Shown: in pieces, positions 47,298 through 56,517 of the stretch | Numbering within the stretch: the stretch's first letter is position 1 | How the letters are laid out: each line of letters opens with the position of its first letter | Source: a virus | DNA length: 64,000 nt | Direction: 5' to 3' (one strand) | Virus record (IMG/VR): IMGVR_UViG_3300021185_002348 | Coordinates: 1-64,000 of that record | Made by a program: the position numbers and the translations under genes | Notes under the pieces: generated by a model | Seen by the model: the letters and a program-made list of their open reading frames with translations, nothing else | Told to the model about the DNA's origin: nothing | Databases searched by the model: none

Positions 47298-49783
47298 TAT
47301 ATCAAATCTTCTAAAGGTGGTCCATCTACACTAGGTTGAGGTGGTTGAGGCATAGGAGGCATTGGAGGACCAGTTGGTGGTTCTTCGTTAATCTGCCCTA
47401 AAAGACCTTCGGTATTAGGAGGCATGTTACCTGACATTTTAGGCATAGCATCTGGCATAGCAGGAGCAGACTGTAACTCAGCTTTTCCTTCGTTAGCGGT
47501 CATTTGCACTCTATTACTACCTTCTCCTTTTATCTTTTCTTTATCTTTTAATCCTGTATTTTCAACTTCTTTAAGCTTTATTTTTAAATCAAACTCTTTT
47601 TGAAGGCGTTCCATTTCATGTGCATGCTTTAATTTTTCAAGCTCTGAAGAAGAGTTAGCCTCAAATTGTTTTAATGCTTGAGCCTGTTGAGCTTGTGCCT
47701 GCTGTTGTGCCTGCGCTTGCTGAGCTTTAGCTTGCTGCTGCTGTTGAGCCATTTTTTGAGCTTCTTCCTGATACTTCTTTCTTCTAAGTATAAGCATTTG
47801 ATTAGCCATTTTAATATTATTAATGGATCTAATCATTATTGCATCTTCAATACGAAGCTCTTTTTGCTGTATTGACATTTGCACGTTTTGCTCAAACTTT
47901 TGTCTTTCTTCTTCGTCAGGTGCTATTTCAATAGATAAACCAAATTCGTTTAAATGAAATTCTTTGCTCATAGAAATGCTTTCAATAACAGCTTCACCTA
48001 GCATTTGCATGTATTTCTTTTTAAGGGGAGAATATTTAATTATATCCTGCAACCTTAATATTGAATGTTCTGCAACCCTTGTAGTTATACTAAGCTCACC
48101 TCTATTTATGTGCTTTGTAGCATTATTAGAAGCCATTAAAGCTAGTTTTTGTGTACCTATTAAAGCTTTAGCAGAAGGCTGTGTAGCATCTCTTGCTTCG
48201 TTTATACCCGTAACATCTCGTATAATTTGAAGGTTGTGATTATAAATAGCTATTAAGCTTTGCATGTCTTTACCAATACCATTTTCTAATTCCTGTATAG
48301 GTAGAGCTTGACTTTGAATCCCTTCATCATCTTGGCGTCTATAATATATATTACCAGTTTGATCGTATATATCTTGTAACTCTAATGGCGTAAATGTAGC
48401 ACCATCTCCTTTACCTACATTCTCTAACGAGCCTAATTCAAAAGCAGCACCTTTAGGTCTGGCTTTCGCTATTACCAATTGCATTTTTAAATGGGCTAGT
48501 TGAATTTGATCAGCAAATGGTATCATTCTTTCAACTAAAGACTTGCTAGTTGAATTATAAATATTAGGTATGTAAACAATATATGGACATGGTGTATCGT
48601 CTAAAGTTGATTTTTTACGAACCATATTCTGCAAAGGGCCGTAACCAATTAAATGTTCAGTACCTACAATATATAATCCTTTGTAGTATATTGACGCAGG
48701 CTGGTTTACCACCTCTCTTTTATATTTAGATTTTTTAGGTGCTTTATAGCCCTCTTCTTTTCTATATATATTATTATGACCGTGCTTATTTTCTTTTTTC
48801 TCGTAAACAATTTTGTAATCAGATTTAAATACACCGTCTAAGCACTCTATTGTAAACGAATCATACTCATACTCTTCGTAACCTAGCTCAGCGTTAAAAC
48901 TATTGCTAGAGTTAAAATCATTAGGGTTGTTCTCTCTACCTGCATATTTGCGGGCTATTTCTTTAAACTGATCTTCAGTTATCTCCCCAGGCTTGCACAA
49001 TCTTTTTAGTTCGCCTATGGTCATACGCTTTATTTCCCCTGCGTGATACAAGTCTTTACAATCAGCCATTTTACTATGCGAGTGTATAAAACTTTTTGGA
49101 TCAACGTATTTAATCTTTATTCCTCTTACAGGATCCGTTTCGGTTTTGGCTACAGCCATACCACATACAGTTAAATCGCGTAATAAAGCACTTCGTATTT
49201 CTTGGTAGTCATTTAGCTCTTTAATGCCTGAAAGAGCCTGCTCCATAGCTATTTCGTTTTTTTGCTTGTAGTTTAAAGACATATATAAATCTAGCTCTTC
49301 TGTAGTCTCAGGGCCACCTTTTGGAGCAGCATTTGGCATACCTGATATTTGTTCAAAAGCTTCATTAAAATCTTTATTAATAATATTAACAAACATTTTG
49401 TCTTTATCAGCTATTCTTTTGTTTAATGAAACATTGTCAATTGCTTTGACTTTCATTTCGTACTCTTGCTCAGATAGCCCATTTGTAATTACATCTACAA
49501 ACTTTGGAATAATACTTAAATTACTCCAATCTAAATTCATATAGCTTTGGTCTCCTGATGAATTTAATAAAGACCTGTATTTGTCACTTGATTGCGTGCC
49601 ATTAGCATAGCTTCTAGCGGTATTAAATCTTCTTTTACGGCCAACAGTAGAATTGTCTCCCTGTCCTGACCATTCTTTGTACATTTTACGAAAATACTTT
49701 AAGCCGTATTCTTTTTTATCTTTAACTGACTTAGGAGCAAAAGGCGATGGATAGCCACCAATATCTTCTATTTTTTTCTTCAT
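47297..49783 (-). CDS. Portal protein, 828 aa
   Basis: Large portal of the short-tailed phage type. The N-terminal part has KYFRKMYKEWSGQ, and the middle has YVDPKSFIHSHSKMADC and a GINEARDATQPSAKALIGTQ block typical of portals of this group. The C-terminus carries a Gln/Ala-rich coiled coil (about 675-720) with many QAQ repeats and a Pro/Met-rich tail. It forms the dodecameric channel through which DNA enters. It overlaps the terminase gene by four bases. Confidence 0.8.
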   Translation of the reverse strand: MKKKIEDIGGYPSPFAPKSVKDKKEYGLKYFRKMYKEWSGQGDNSTVGRKRRFNTARSYANGTQSSDKYRSLLNSSGDQSYMNLDWSNLSIIPKFVDVITNGLSEQEYEMKVKAIDNVSLNKRIADKDKMFVNIINKDFNEAFEQISGMPNAAPKGGPETTEELDLYMSLNYKQKNEIAMEQALSGIKELNDYQEIRSALLRDLTVCGMAVAKTETDPVRGIKIKYVDPKSFIHSHSKMADCKDLYHAGEIKRMTIGELKRLCKPGEITEDQFKEIARKYAGRENNPNDFNSSNSFNAELGYEEYEYDSFTIECLDGVFKSDYKIVYEKKENKHGHNNIYRKEEGYKAPKKSKYKREVVNQPASIYYKGLYIVGTEHLIGYGPLQNMVRKKSTLDDTPCPYIVYIPNIYNSTSKSLVERMIPFADQIQLAHLKMQLVIAKARPKGAAFELGSLENVGKGDGATFTPLELQDIYDQTGNIYYRRQDDEGIQSQALPIQELENGIGKDMQSLIAIYNHNLQIIRDVTGINEARDATQPSAKALIGTQKLALMASNNATKHINRGELSITTRVAEHSILRLQDIIKYSPLKKKYMQMLGEAVIESISMSKEFHLNEFGLSIEIAPDEEERQKFEQNVQMSIQQKELRIEDAIMIRSINNIKMANQMLILRRKKYQEEAQKMAQQQQQAKAQQAQAQQQAQAQQAQALKQFEANSSSELEKLKHAHEMERLQKEFDLKIKLKEVENTGLKDKEKIKGEGSNRVQMTANEGKAELQSAPAMPDAMPKMSGNMPPNTEGLLGQINEEPPTGPPMPPMPQPPQPSVDGPPLEDLI
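47675..47760. repeat. Low-complexity Gln/Ala-coding triplet repeat in portal gene
   Basis: Runs of CTG, TTG and TGC triplets encode (on the - strand) a Gln/Ala-rich helix near the portal C-terminus. This is a coding microsatellite-like stretch liable to slip in length, not a separate element. Confidence 0.6.
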
Positions 49784-51861
49784 CGCTTAATTATTTTATT
49801 ACTTTTGTTATAAGCTCTTACGAAAGGCTCAAACTTAATAACTTCTTTTTTCTTTTTAATTCTTTTTGTTGTTGCTATTAATGCTAAAGCTGAAGCAATT
49901 GCTGCATCATACTTTGTTCTATTGTCAATTTCAAACACACTCCAATCTTTTAATAGGGCATTTAAATAGCATTTACCCATTGTTCCGTCTTGTTGGTAGC
50001 CAACGTGATCGTGAATATAAGCTTCAATTAAATCTCCCATTAAATTAATAACTTCCGCACTAGCTGTTGGTATGCCTGGAGTAACCTTTTTATTGGCTGA
50101 AGGCAACTTACTATAAGTGTATTCCGGGCGAGCCATTAAATAGCCACCAAATCCGTTATCACGAAAGTAGTTAATAATTCCGACTTTATTGTTTTCAATT
50201 AATATTTCTGCGCCATAGAACACACAAGCTTTTAAAACGTCTTCATAAAAAATAGCTGCTTTAGGAGGCCTATTAATGTACTCCAAACAAAAAACCTCAT
50301 TAATTTCAGCAAATGGATTAAATTTTTTATATATATATAAAGCGCCGTCTGATCTACGCCCATCAACTGTGTAATCATGGTCAAAAGGATCGCATCCCCC
50401 CACGTAATCAATTCCGTTACCAGGGTATTTAACACCGCCTTTAACTGTAAAACTATTTCTTTCATCTTCAGTAGGCAGATAGCTGCATTTAAATTTACCA
50501 TTTTTATTAGGTACCCATCTAACTTTGTCTTTATTTTCCGGGTTTTCCCATACAAAGTTACCTGTAACTACTAGCTCAGGTCTGTCCTCATTGTAATCCA
50601 TTTGTTGAAAGATCTTTTCAACGTCAAAGGTAGACCTGGAAGCATCTGCTCTAAAAGCTTCTTCTTCTGTAAACGGAAATTGTCTTTTAAATTCATTTAA
50701 ATCAATGTTGTTTCCTTCTAAAGCTTTTCTTCTATTTGATAAATACTTTTTAGACCCTACTTCTATTTCAAATTCATCAATACCCATTATAGGCTTCTTT
50801 GGGGTTTCTATTACTGAATACCCATATTTATCTATAAAGCCTTCTAAATTATCAAAAGCAGGTATAAATAAAGAATACAGCCCTGATACAGTTTGGCCGT
50901 TCTGATCTCTTTTAGTTATATCGGAGTTCATATAAATGTCTTTGTACTCTTCACCCCCTGAGTCTTGAGCATTAGCCGTAGTACCCATCATGCATTTACC
51001 TACAATTTTTCTACCGAGTAATAAACAAGTTCTAGTTACTCGCCAGTTCTTTTTTATACTATTAGGCTTAGTCCATTTAGCACTTTCATCGTGTACAAGA
51101 AGCTTAAGTTTTTGGCCATCGTATGAATTTGATGCTGTGTTTCTCCAATTTATTACCGAGTTTAAGGATTCATCAATAGACGCATACTTATATCTTTTAG
51201 TAATTTTTTGTGCAGGAGTTCTAAATGCTAACTCCATTCTCGGGTTTGAGCTACCATCTTGAATAGGCTTAAAAAACCATGGGTAATTTCTAAACATATA
51301 CACGGCTTTATCTGTAAATAAATCTTGTGCATCTTTACCTGTTTTTGAAAGTATACCAAGTACAGCATTTTCAGAGCTAGAAGCTATATTTACTATTTCA
51401 CTTGCAGAGCAATAGCTAAACCCGCTACGTCTGTTTTTTAAATAGCAAACTCCATAACATCTGTAATCTACTTTACAAGCTTCCCAAAAAAGAAATAAAC
51501 GACGATTAGCGTCTCTGTACTCTGGATAGCCTACATCTATGCGAGACCATTGCACGTACATATACTGAGAGCCAGTTATATAAGTAGGCTTACCGTTGTT
51601 TAAAAACCATATGCCTTCTCTTCTTTTTCTAAACTCTTCTACAATATAGTCTTCAAAGTCTGCAGCGTTATCTCTAGTGCACATTTTATGCAACTCCGCG
51701 CGCCTCCAATATTGCTCTTTTTTCCCTAAGTTGTGGTAAAGCATTTTAGACTTAGGCGGTTGCTTAGGTAATCCTATTTTTAGGCCTTGAATTTCTTCAA
51801 CTTTGCCTCTTGTTCCATTGGGGCAAATCCAAACAACATCTGTTTTTTTGTCGTATGCCAT
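49780..51861 (-). CDS. terL: Terminase large subunit, 693 aa
   Basis: The ATPase has CYLKNRRSGFSYC (about residue 141) in place of a standard Walker A loop, then LLVHDESAKW (Walker B-like Asp-Glu) and MMGTTANAQDSGG (coupling motif). The nuclease domain follows with VGGCDPFDHD (about residue 488), and the C-terminal NRTKYDAAIASALALIA block supplies a late acidic residue. It packages DNA into the head and cuts it. It overlaps the portal gene. The unusual Arg-Arg loop is typical of crAss-like and related groups. Confidence 0.85.
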   Translation of the reverse strand: MAYDKKTDVVWICPNGTRGKVEEIQGLKIGLPKQPPKSKMLYHNLGKKEQYWRRAELHKMCTRDNAADFEDYIVEEFRKRREGIWFLNNGKPTYITGSQYMYVQWSRIDVGYPEYRDANRRLFLFWEACKVDYRCYGVCYLKNRRSGFSYCSASEIVNIASSSENAVLGILSKTGKDAQDLFTDKAVYMFRNYPWFFKPIQDGSSNPRMELAFRTPAQKITKRYKYASIDESLNSVINWRNTASNSYDGQKLKLLVHDESAKWTKPNSIKKNWRVTRTCLLLGRKIVGKCMMGTTANAQDSGGEEYKDIYMNSDITKRDQNGQTVSGLYSLFIPAFDNLEGFIDKYGYSVIETPKKPIMGIDEFEIEVGSKKYLSNRRKALEGNNIDLNEFKRQFPFTEEEAFRADASRSTFDVEKIFQQMDYNEDRPELVVTGNFVWENPENKDKVRWVPNKNGKFKCSYLPTEDERNSFTVKGGVKYPGNGIDYVGGCDPFDHDYTVDGRRSDGALYIYKKFNPFAEINEVFCLEYINRPPKAAIFYEDVLKACVFYGAEILIENNKVGIINYFRDNGFGGYLMARPEYTYSKLPSANKKVTPGIPTASAEVINLMGDLIEAYIHDHVGYQQDGTMGKCYLNALLKDWSVFEIDNRTKYDAAIASALALIATTKRIKKKKEVIKFEPFVRAYNKSNKIIKR

Positions 51862-52169
51862 TATTTTTTAGAACTAGTTTTTGCCATTTTTTCTACAAAC
51901 CCTTGCTGAAAATCTTTTTTACTGTTATTCATCTGATCTAAATAACTTTCATCGCTTGACAGCTGCTCTTCTATCTTTACAATGCCTTCTAAGATGTCTT
52001 GGGCGTCCATAAAAGCTTTCTTTTTACTGTCTAAGGCGTTTTTACGCTTTTCGTCTAAAACCTCATCAGATATAGGTTTTTCTACGTCACTGATTAAAGT
52101 GTCTATAGCCATTTTACCCGCATCTATAAGCTTTTGTAAAGTTTCTGCTATATATAACTTATTATCCAT
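51861..52169 (-). CDS. Small helical protein before terminase, 102 aa
   Basis: Helical with coiled-coil-like heptads and a Lys-rich end (AKTSSKK). It overlaps the terminase start. This is the position of a small terminase subunit, and the coiled coil would allow oligomers, but there is no visible helix-turn-helix, so the call is tentative. Confidence 0.45.
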   Translation of the reverse strand: MDNKLYIAETLQKLIDAGKMAIDTLISDVEKPISDEVLDEKRKNALDSKKKAFMDAQDILEGIVKIEEQLSSDESYLDQMNNSKKDFQQGFVEKMAKTSSKK

Positions 52170-52764
52170 TTACTATCGCGTATATAGATGACGTCCTAAC
52201 TCTGTAATACATTTTGCCGTCTGGCATTTGCATATCGTAATCTACTCCCTTATCAAAAACTACAGTATCACCTAAGCTTCCGCCGTGATTAATAAAAGAC
52301 TCGTCTGCGGCTACTACAACTCCTTCGTTATTATCTTTTTCTTCTAGCTCTCCTGTAAATATACCGCTTTCAGTATGAATTTCTTTTTCTTCTTCTTTTT
52401 CTAATATACAGAAAGGGCCTACAGCCTTGCAAGAGTTGTTTTTATCAATAGCCATATACATCATAGAAGCCTCTGTAGCTACATATACCTCTTTGTCGTT
52501 GCCTATTTTTATTACTTTATTTTTAGCTGTGGCAAAATGGTGTAACAACACTGAGTCACCTACGTTTATATTAGGGTCCTGCAGACTTTTTTTCATAGGC
52601 AAAGCTACTACCTCCCCAACGGATTGCGCATTTTGTAGTTCATTATATGAATTATCCATATAAATCTCTTTGCCGTTTAAATATTTTTTTTTGAATAAGC
52701 CATCTACTTTTATTAGATACTTATTAATCAGCTTGTTTGTGCCCTCAGGCAATTTTGTGCTCAT
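52162..52764 (-). CDS. Possible GroES-like co-chaperonin, 200 aa
   Basis: GDSVLLHHFATAKNKVIKIGN, a mid segment with ILEKEEEKE, and GDTVVFDKGVDYDMQMPDGKMYYRVRTSSIYAIV look like two short beta-barrel halves as in phage GroES-like proteins that help fold the capsid protein. The similarity is weak by eye and a different beta protein is possible. It lies beside terminase and overlaps its neighbours. Confidence 0.4.
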   Translation of the reverse strand: MSTKLPEGTNKLINKYLIKVDGLFKKKYLNGKEIYMDNSYNELQNAQSVGEVVALPMKKSLQDPNINVGDSVLLHHFATAKNKVIKIGNDKEVYVATEASMMYMAIDKNNSCKAVGPFCILEKEEEKEIHTESGIFTGELEEKDNNEGVVVAADESFINHGGSLGDTVVFDKGVDYDMQMPDGKMYYRVRTSSIYAIVNG

Positions 52765-53026
52765 AATTACTGGTTTTATTTAGATTATATTCAAATGCAA
52801 TTGGCATATCTTGAAAGCTCTTCCACAGTATTTCAGAATCTTCTTTTGCCATAACTATATACAAATCTACTTTTAAGGTACCGTATTTTATCCAATGCCT
52901 TTCGTCGTATATAATGTTTGATAAAGTAAAATTACCACTTGGAGTTTTATATTTAGTGCCTATTACATAATGCATACCGCCCTTCATATCTGATCCAATA
53001 GTGATTTTTCTTATATTGTTATACAT
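52745..53026 (-). CDS. Hypothetical protein, 93 aa
   Basis: Not recognised. A small mixed protein with a strand pair around GGMHYVIGTKYKTPSGNFTLSNI. It overlaps the next gene by 20 bases. Confidence 0.55.
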   Translation of the reverse strand: MYNNIRKITIGSDMKGGMHYVIGTKYKTPSGNFTLSNIIYDERHWIKYGTLKVDLYIVMAKEDSEILWKSFQDMPIAFEYNLNKTSNYEHKIA

Positions 53027-53048
53027 AATTTTTTTTTAAATATACAAA

Positions 53049-53438
53049 TTACTTTTTTGACGATCCGCCAAAGAAAAAGTCAATTATAGTATTAACCTTA
53101 CTAGACATAGCCCCAAAGACTGTACTAATAAAACCTATTTCGTAATCAGATAATTCTAAAGTATTCATTACAAAGTACTTAAACATTGTATACGATAAAA
53201 AGAAATAAGCTGCTGTAAAAATAATAGCAAGAATTTTTTGTATAATACTATCGTCGCTAAACATTGTGCGAGCACTTTTGCGGTCTTCTACCTCCAGCTT
53301 AAACACTTCTTGTTCATGTTGTTGGCCTAACTGTTCTAACTTGTTTTTTAAAACTAGTCTTTCTTCATCAGTTGTAACGACCTCATCTATTATAGTAGAA
53401 GCCTGTCCTACTAAACTTTTTAGTATATTTTTAAACAT
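53049..53438 (-). CDS. Holin, 3TM superfamily-like, 129 aa
   Basis: An N-terminal amphipathic helical part (residues about 1-55) rich in Glu and Lys includes the ESxAR-type block (VEDRKSARTMF). It is followed by two hydrophobic spans (about 67-85 and 95-115) and a short basic tail. This is the form of the Holin_3TM family. It overlaps the M15 peptidase gene by eight bases, so the two make a lysis pair. Confidence 0.65.
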   Translation of the reverse strand: MFKNILKSLVGQASTIIDEVVTTDEERLVLKNKLEQLGQQHEQEVFKLEVEDRKSARTMFSDDSIIQKILAIIFTAAYFFLSYTMFKYFVMNTLELSDYEIGFISTVFGAMSSKVNTIIDFFFGGSSKK

Positions 53439-53886
53439 CTGCGTATCTGTATTTAGTATCTCCGTCCTCGTTTTTATAGGCTTCGAGTACTTGTTTTCTA
53501 TTATCTTTATCTTTTAAAGATATGTGTATCCAAGCAAAGTCAAACTCATTAATCATCTGGTCAAACTCTAGACCTGAATCTAAAACCCATTCATAGATAA
53601 GTTCGTTCATCATTTTCCCCTTCTGCCAAAACTGCAGGTCCAATGCCTGACCTTTGCAATGCTGCGAAGAACTACTGCCCCCAATAGCACGATTGAGCGA
53701 CGGGTTACGATAACCACTACTGATCCTGATAGGACCAATAGAGTCACGAAGAGGCTGTATAAGATTGTCAATAAGATGCTGCATATTCTGTAGGTGCGTT
53801 TCAGTCGGCTCATTATCTATCCCGAGTCTTTTAGCTGTGTTGCTGTGTGTTATTTCAGACAACGCGAAGTTTTTACTTAATTTCAT
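53431..53886 (-). CDS. Endolysin, M15 D-Ala-D-Ala peptidase family, 151 aa
   Basis: The zinc motifs S-x-H-xx-G-x-A-x-D (SQHCKGQALD, His76 and Asp83) and W-x-H (His121 in FAWIHIS) are those of M15 peptidases such as VanY-like and T5 endolysins. LSEITHSNTAKRLGI begins the family's N-terminal block. It cleaves peptide bonds in cell-wall peptides at lysis. There is no signal peptide, so it depends on the neighbouring holin. Confidence 0.9.
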   Translation of the reverse strand: MKLSKNFALSEITHSNTAKRLGIDNEPTETHLQNMQHLIDNLIQPLRDSIGPIRISSGYRNPSLNRAIGGSSSSQHCKGQALDLQFWQKGKMMNELIYEWVLDSGLEFDQMINEFDFAWIHISLKDKDNRKQVLEAYKNEDGDTKYRYADV

Positions 53887-54212
53887 TATTCAGTTTTTGC
53901 TTGTTTAATTTCTAAATCTTTAACTACCTTTCGTAAATAATCCACCTCTTTTTGTAAGTAGCTTATTTTTAAATCCTGTTTAGCGTCATCAGGCAGAGCA
54001 CCCATTTCACCTCTAGGCCATTTAACTCTAAACTCGTGGTTAAGCTCTACGTTGTCCTGCATACGTACTACATCTAACTGTAACTGAGAAATTTCCGCTC
54101 GCAATGTAAACCATATACCTGCAAGAGACACTATACCAGCTACAATACCTATTAGACTTTTTACATCTAACTGTACTTTAGAGTTTTCGTTTATATCAAT
54201 ACTCTCTTCCAT
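53886..54212 (-). CDS. Membrane/coiled-coil protein A, spanin-like, 108 aa
   Basis: One membrane span (about 18-38, ending AGIWFTLRAEIS) is followed by a coiled coil to the C-terminus (KISYLQKEVDYLRKVVKDLE). The arrangement is that of an inner-membrane spanin (Rz-like). It is a paralogue of the 55165 gene; both have G-x-WFTL-x-A-x-I after the span. It touches the M15 gene. Confidence 0.6.
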   Translation of the reverse strand: MEESIDINENSKVQLDVKSLIGIVAGIVSLAGIWFTLRAEISQLQLDVVRMQDNVELNHEFRVKWPRGEMGALPDDAKQDLKISYLQKEVDYLRKVVKDLEIKQAKTE

Positions 54213-54804
54213 CGAAGTATATCTTTTTACGAGTTATACCATCACTGGCTATATACACACCTTTAGTTGGCGTTACTACCCTACCTAATATATCATAGTA
54301 TGTAGTAGGCATAAAAGGTTTATTATCAAGTTCTTGTACAGACAACCCAAATGCTTCAAGGTTTTGCTCAAAGTATGTAGAGTCTGTGCACCCACAGTCG
54401 TGTACTACAACACTAGCTGTAGGATGTTTATACTCTAAAGTAAGAGCACTATCTAAATCAGGATAATCTATTATATACATAACAGCTCCACCCCAAGCGT
54501 CACCATTAAAGTCACGCATTAATACTCTGTATTGTTTAGGTAAATAAACAATTTGGTCTACTGTAGTAGTACCGTTAAATATTACTGTATCTAAGGCACA
54601 ATTACCTACAGACCAAAACATACCATCCATCATATCTGACTCTGTAACTACAATCTTTTTATAGTTATCAAAGTTTTGAGCTGTAGAATTAAAAGATAAA
54701 AATATAAAACCTACTATGTACATAGTTACCATGAGAAACCAAAACATTATATACGCAACGCTTGATCTGTGAAATCTTTTTAGGTTTAATTTTAATTTGT
54801 TCAT
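54196..54804 (-). CDS. Secreted protein with T9SS-like C-terminus, 202 aa
   Basis: Residues about 15-45 form a hydrophobic signal or anchor ending LSFNSTAQ. The middle has several Cys and beta strands (DFNGDAWGGAVMYIIDYPD). The last 35 residues, TYYDILGRVVTPTKGVYIAS then RKKIYF, match the C-terminal sorting/beta domain form of Bacteroidota type IX secretion (DxxGR...P-xKG-Y-I...G..KK). This would be the first phage sign that a protein may use host T9SS; it could also be just a similar fold. Confidence 0.55.
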   Translation of the reverse strand: MNKLKLNLKRFHRSSVAYIMFWFLMVTMYIVGFIFLSFNSTAQNFDNYKKIVVTESDMMDGMFWSVGNCALDTVIFNGTTTVDQIVYLPKQYRVLMRDFNGDAWGGAVMYIIDYPDLDSALTLEYKHPTASVVVHDCGCTDSTYFEQNLEAFGLSVQELDNKPFMPTTYYDILGRVVTPTKGVYIASDGITRKKIYFDGREY

Positions 54805-55172
54805 TACTGAAATTTACTTAAGGTTATGTTGTCTATTGATTTCTGTACTTTCTTTTTAGTTGCAACAAGCTGCATCATTATATTAGGATTAAACCTTTCT
54901 TGTTCTACACCATTGTCAAATATTATAACTGTAGGTATAGCTGTTACTTTATACTTTTTTTGAACATCAGCTCCTTTAACTATACATAACCTGTATGACT
55001 CGCAATCTTTTAACGATGGTAAAAAATCAACTTGATTACCTGCGTTCCACTCAGCCCAGAACTCAATTACTACTGTTCCTTTTGCAGTCTTAGACTCAAA
55101 TGAGCTAGAATTAACAAACTCTTGAGCTACAATAGTTATTGGCAGCAAAGATAAAATTAATAATTTATTCAT
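54804..55172 (-). CDS. Secreted thioredoxin-fold protein lacking redox Cys, 122 aa
   Basis: A signal peptide ends at IVAQ (about residue 17). The fold follows thioredoxin: VVIEFWAEWNAGNQ (the WCGPC place reads W42-N-A-G-N46, both Cys changed to Asn) and cis-Pro AIPTVIIFDNG. Disulphide exchange cannot occur at this site. It may act as a chaperone or binding decoy in the periplasm. Stop and start overlap the neighbouring secreted gene, so the two are coupled. Confidence 0.65.
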   Translation of the reverse strand: MNKLLILSLLPITIVAQEFVNSSSFESKTAKGTVVIEFWAEWNAGNQVDFLPSLKDCESYRLCIVKGADVQKKYKVTAIPTVIIFDNGVEQERFNPNIMMQLVATKKKVQKSIDNITLSKFQ

Positions 55173-55443
55173 ATAACTTTTCTTTAATAGCCTTTAAGTC
55201 GTCCTTAATCTCTTTTACATCTTCCTGTGTAGACATAATAGTTTGACGAATTAACTGATCTTTCATGTCAAACTCCATACGAGTTATCTCTGGGTCTTGT
55301 GGTTCAGGCAACAGTTTAGCTTCTGCTATATCTGCTTGAAGCGTAAACCACATGCCAACTAAGGCAAATATAAGAACTCCTATTCCCCCTAAAGTTTTTA
55401 AACTAATCTGTACTGCTGTGTCTTCACTAAGTTCTTTTGCCAT
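55165..55443 (-). CDS. Membrane/coiled-coil protein B, paralogue of A, 92 aa
   Basis: One membrane span (about 20-38) then GMWFTLQADIAEAK, matching GIWFTLRAEISQ in protein A (53886). The C-terminal half is a coiled coil (QEDVKEIKDDLKAIKEKL). The two paralogues flank the secreted pair, as if a duplication were opened by cargo genes. Spanin-like role is possible. Confidence 0.6.
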   Translation of the reverse strand: MAKELSEDTAVQISLKTLGGIGVLIFALVGMWFTLQADIAEAKLLPEPQDPEITRMEFDMKDQLIRQTIMSTQEDVKEIKDDLKAIKEKLYE

Positions 55444-55446
55444 AGC

Positions 55447-56517
55447 TTAGAATATTAAATAATTTATACCGGTCTTTAATTCGTACGAAGGTACGCCCCA
55501 AAACTTTAAATGCTTACCTTCTACAAATATACTAAAATGTCTGTTAAAATTAACGCCAAATATTAAACCTGTATCCCATTCTGATTGTGCGTTAACTCTT
55601 TCATAAGAAAACTCTGTTAAACCTCTGTGAGCGGGGTATAAAGAACCCCAAGCATGCAGCCAATAAGTATCTCTATACAAATAGTAATCTAATCCTAAAA
55701 CTGCAGATACTTCTTGCTGAAGTCCTATATCTTTTAACACGCTTTCATTGTATTCAGTAACTAGCTCTCCAAAATGATACTTGTAAAACTCGTTATCACT
55801 AGAAGCTAACCACTCTATTTCTCCAGCGTCTTCATCAAATCTTAACCAAACACCATCGTTAAACCTAAAATAGTTTTGGCTTATAGCAAAATCTTCCCAC
55901 TCCATGTCTACATCTTCAATAGGATTAAATCCATAAACAGGATGAGAACGATGGGCTACGCCAAAAGTAAAGTCTAATCCACCAAAACTTTTGCGTAACC
56001 TAACCTCGCCCAAAGAATACTTTAAATCTATTAATTCGTTATTAACATAGTTAGCTTTAGCTGTATACATGTTAGATATGTATCTTACATTGTATTCTTG
56101 TTGAGCTATTTCTAATCCATTGTTTCTTACAAAAGAATATTGGAATAGATACTCAAGTCCAGGTGCGTTAGATATTGTAGCATAGTCAGTTGCCTGATGT
56201 TCGTTACCTGTATAAAAATTGTTTTGTTTAATTTGATAGTCGAATCTTGCTATCTTACGGATACCTAATGTAAAAATAACGTTAGGCGCGTATTGCGGTG
56301 TAAGTTCTATTAACTCCCCATCTACAAAGTTGGGTACAAAGTCGTAAGGATTGTCAGGCTCTGTACCTTGAACCATAAAACTAGGGGCTCCTATTTGTGG
56401 AGTGTTAGTAGTATAACTAGCATAGAACGTAGCAAATCTTAAAAGGTTTAATTGAGCTACGCAACTAATCGGTATTAAACTAAAAAATAAAATTAGCCTC
56501 CACATCTGCATCTCCAT
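55447..56517 (-). CDS. Outer-membrane beta-barrel protein, 356 aa
   Basis: A signal peptide (hydrophobic core ILFFSLIPISCVAQ) is followed by alternating strands rich in Tyr, Phe and Trp in an outer-membrane barrel pattern, ending in an aromatic residue (INYLIF), the usual C-terminal signal for outer-membrane insertion. A phage-encoded barrel could alter the host surface, such as blocking other phages. It overlaps the preceding basic gene by 25 bases. Alternative starts at Met3 or Met5 are possible. Confidence 0.7.
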   Translation of the reverse strand: MEMQMWRLILFFSLIPISCVAQLNLLRFATFYASYTTNTPQIGAPSFMVQGTEPDNPYDFVPNFVDGELIELTPQYAPNVIFTLGIRKIARFDYQIKQNNFYTGNEHQATDYATISNAPGLEYLFQYSFVRNNGLEIAQQEYNVRYISNMYTAKANYVNNELIDLKYSLGEVRLRKSFGGLDFTFGVAHRSHPVYGFNPIEDVDMEWEDFAISQNYFRFNDGVWLRFDEDAGEIEWLASSDNEFYKYHFGELVTEYNESVLKDIGLQQEVSAVLGLDYYLYRDTYWLHAWGSLYPAHRGLTEFSYERVNAQSEWDTGLIFGVNFNRHFSIFVEGKHLKFWGVPSYELKTGINYLIF

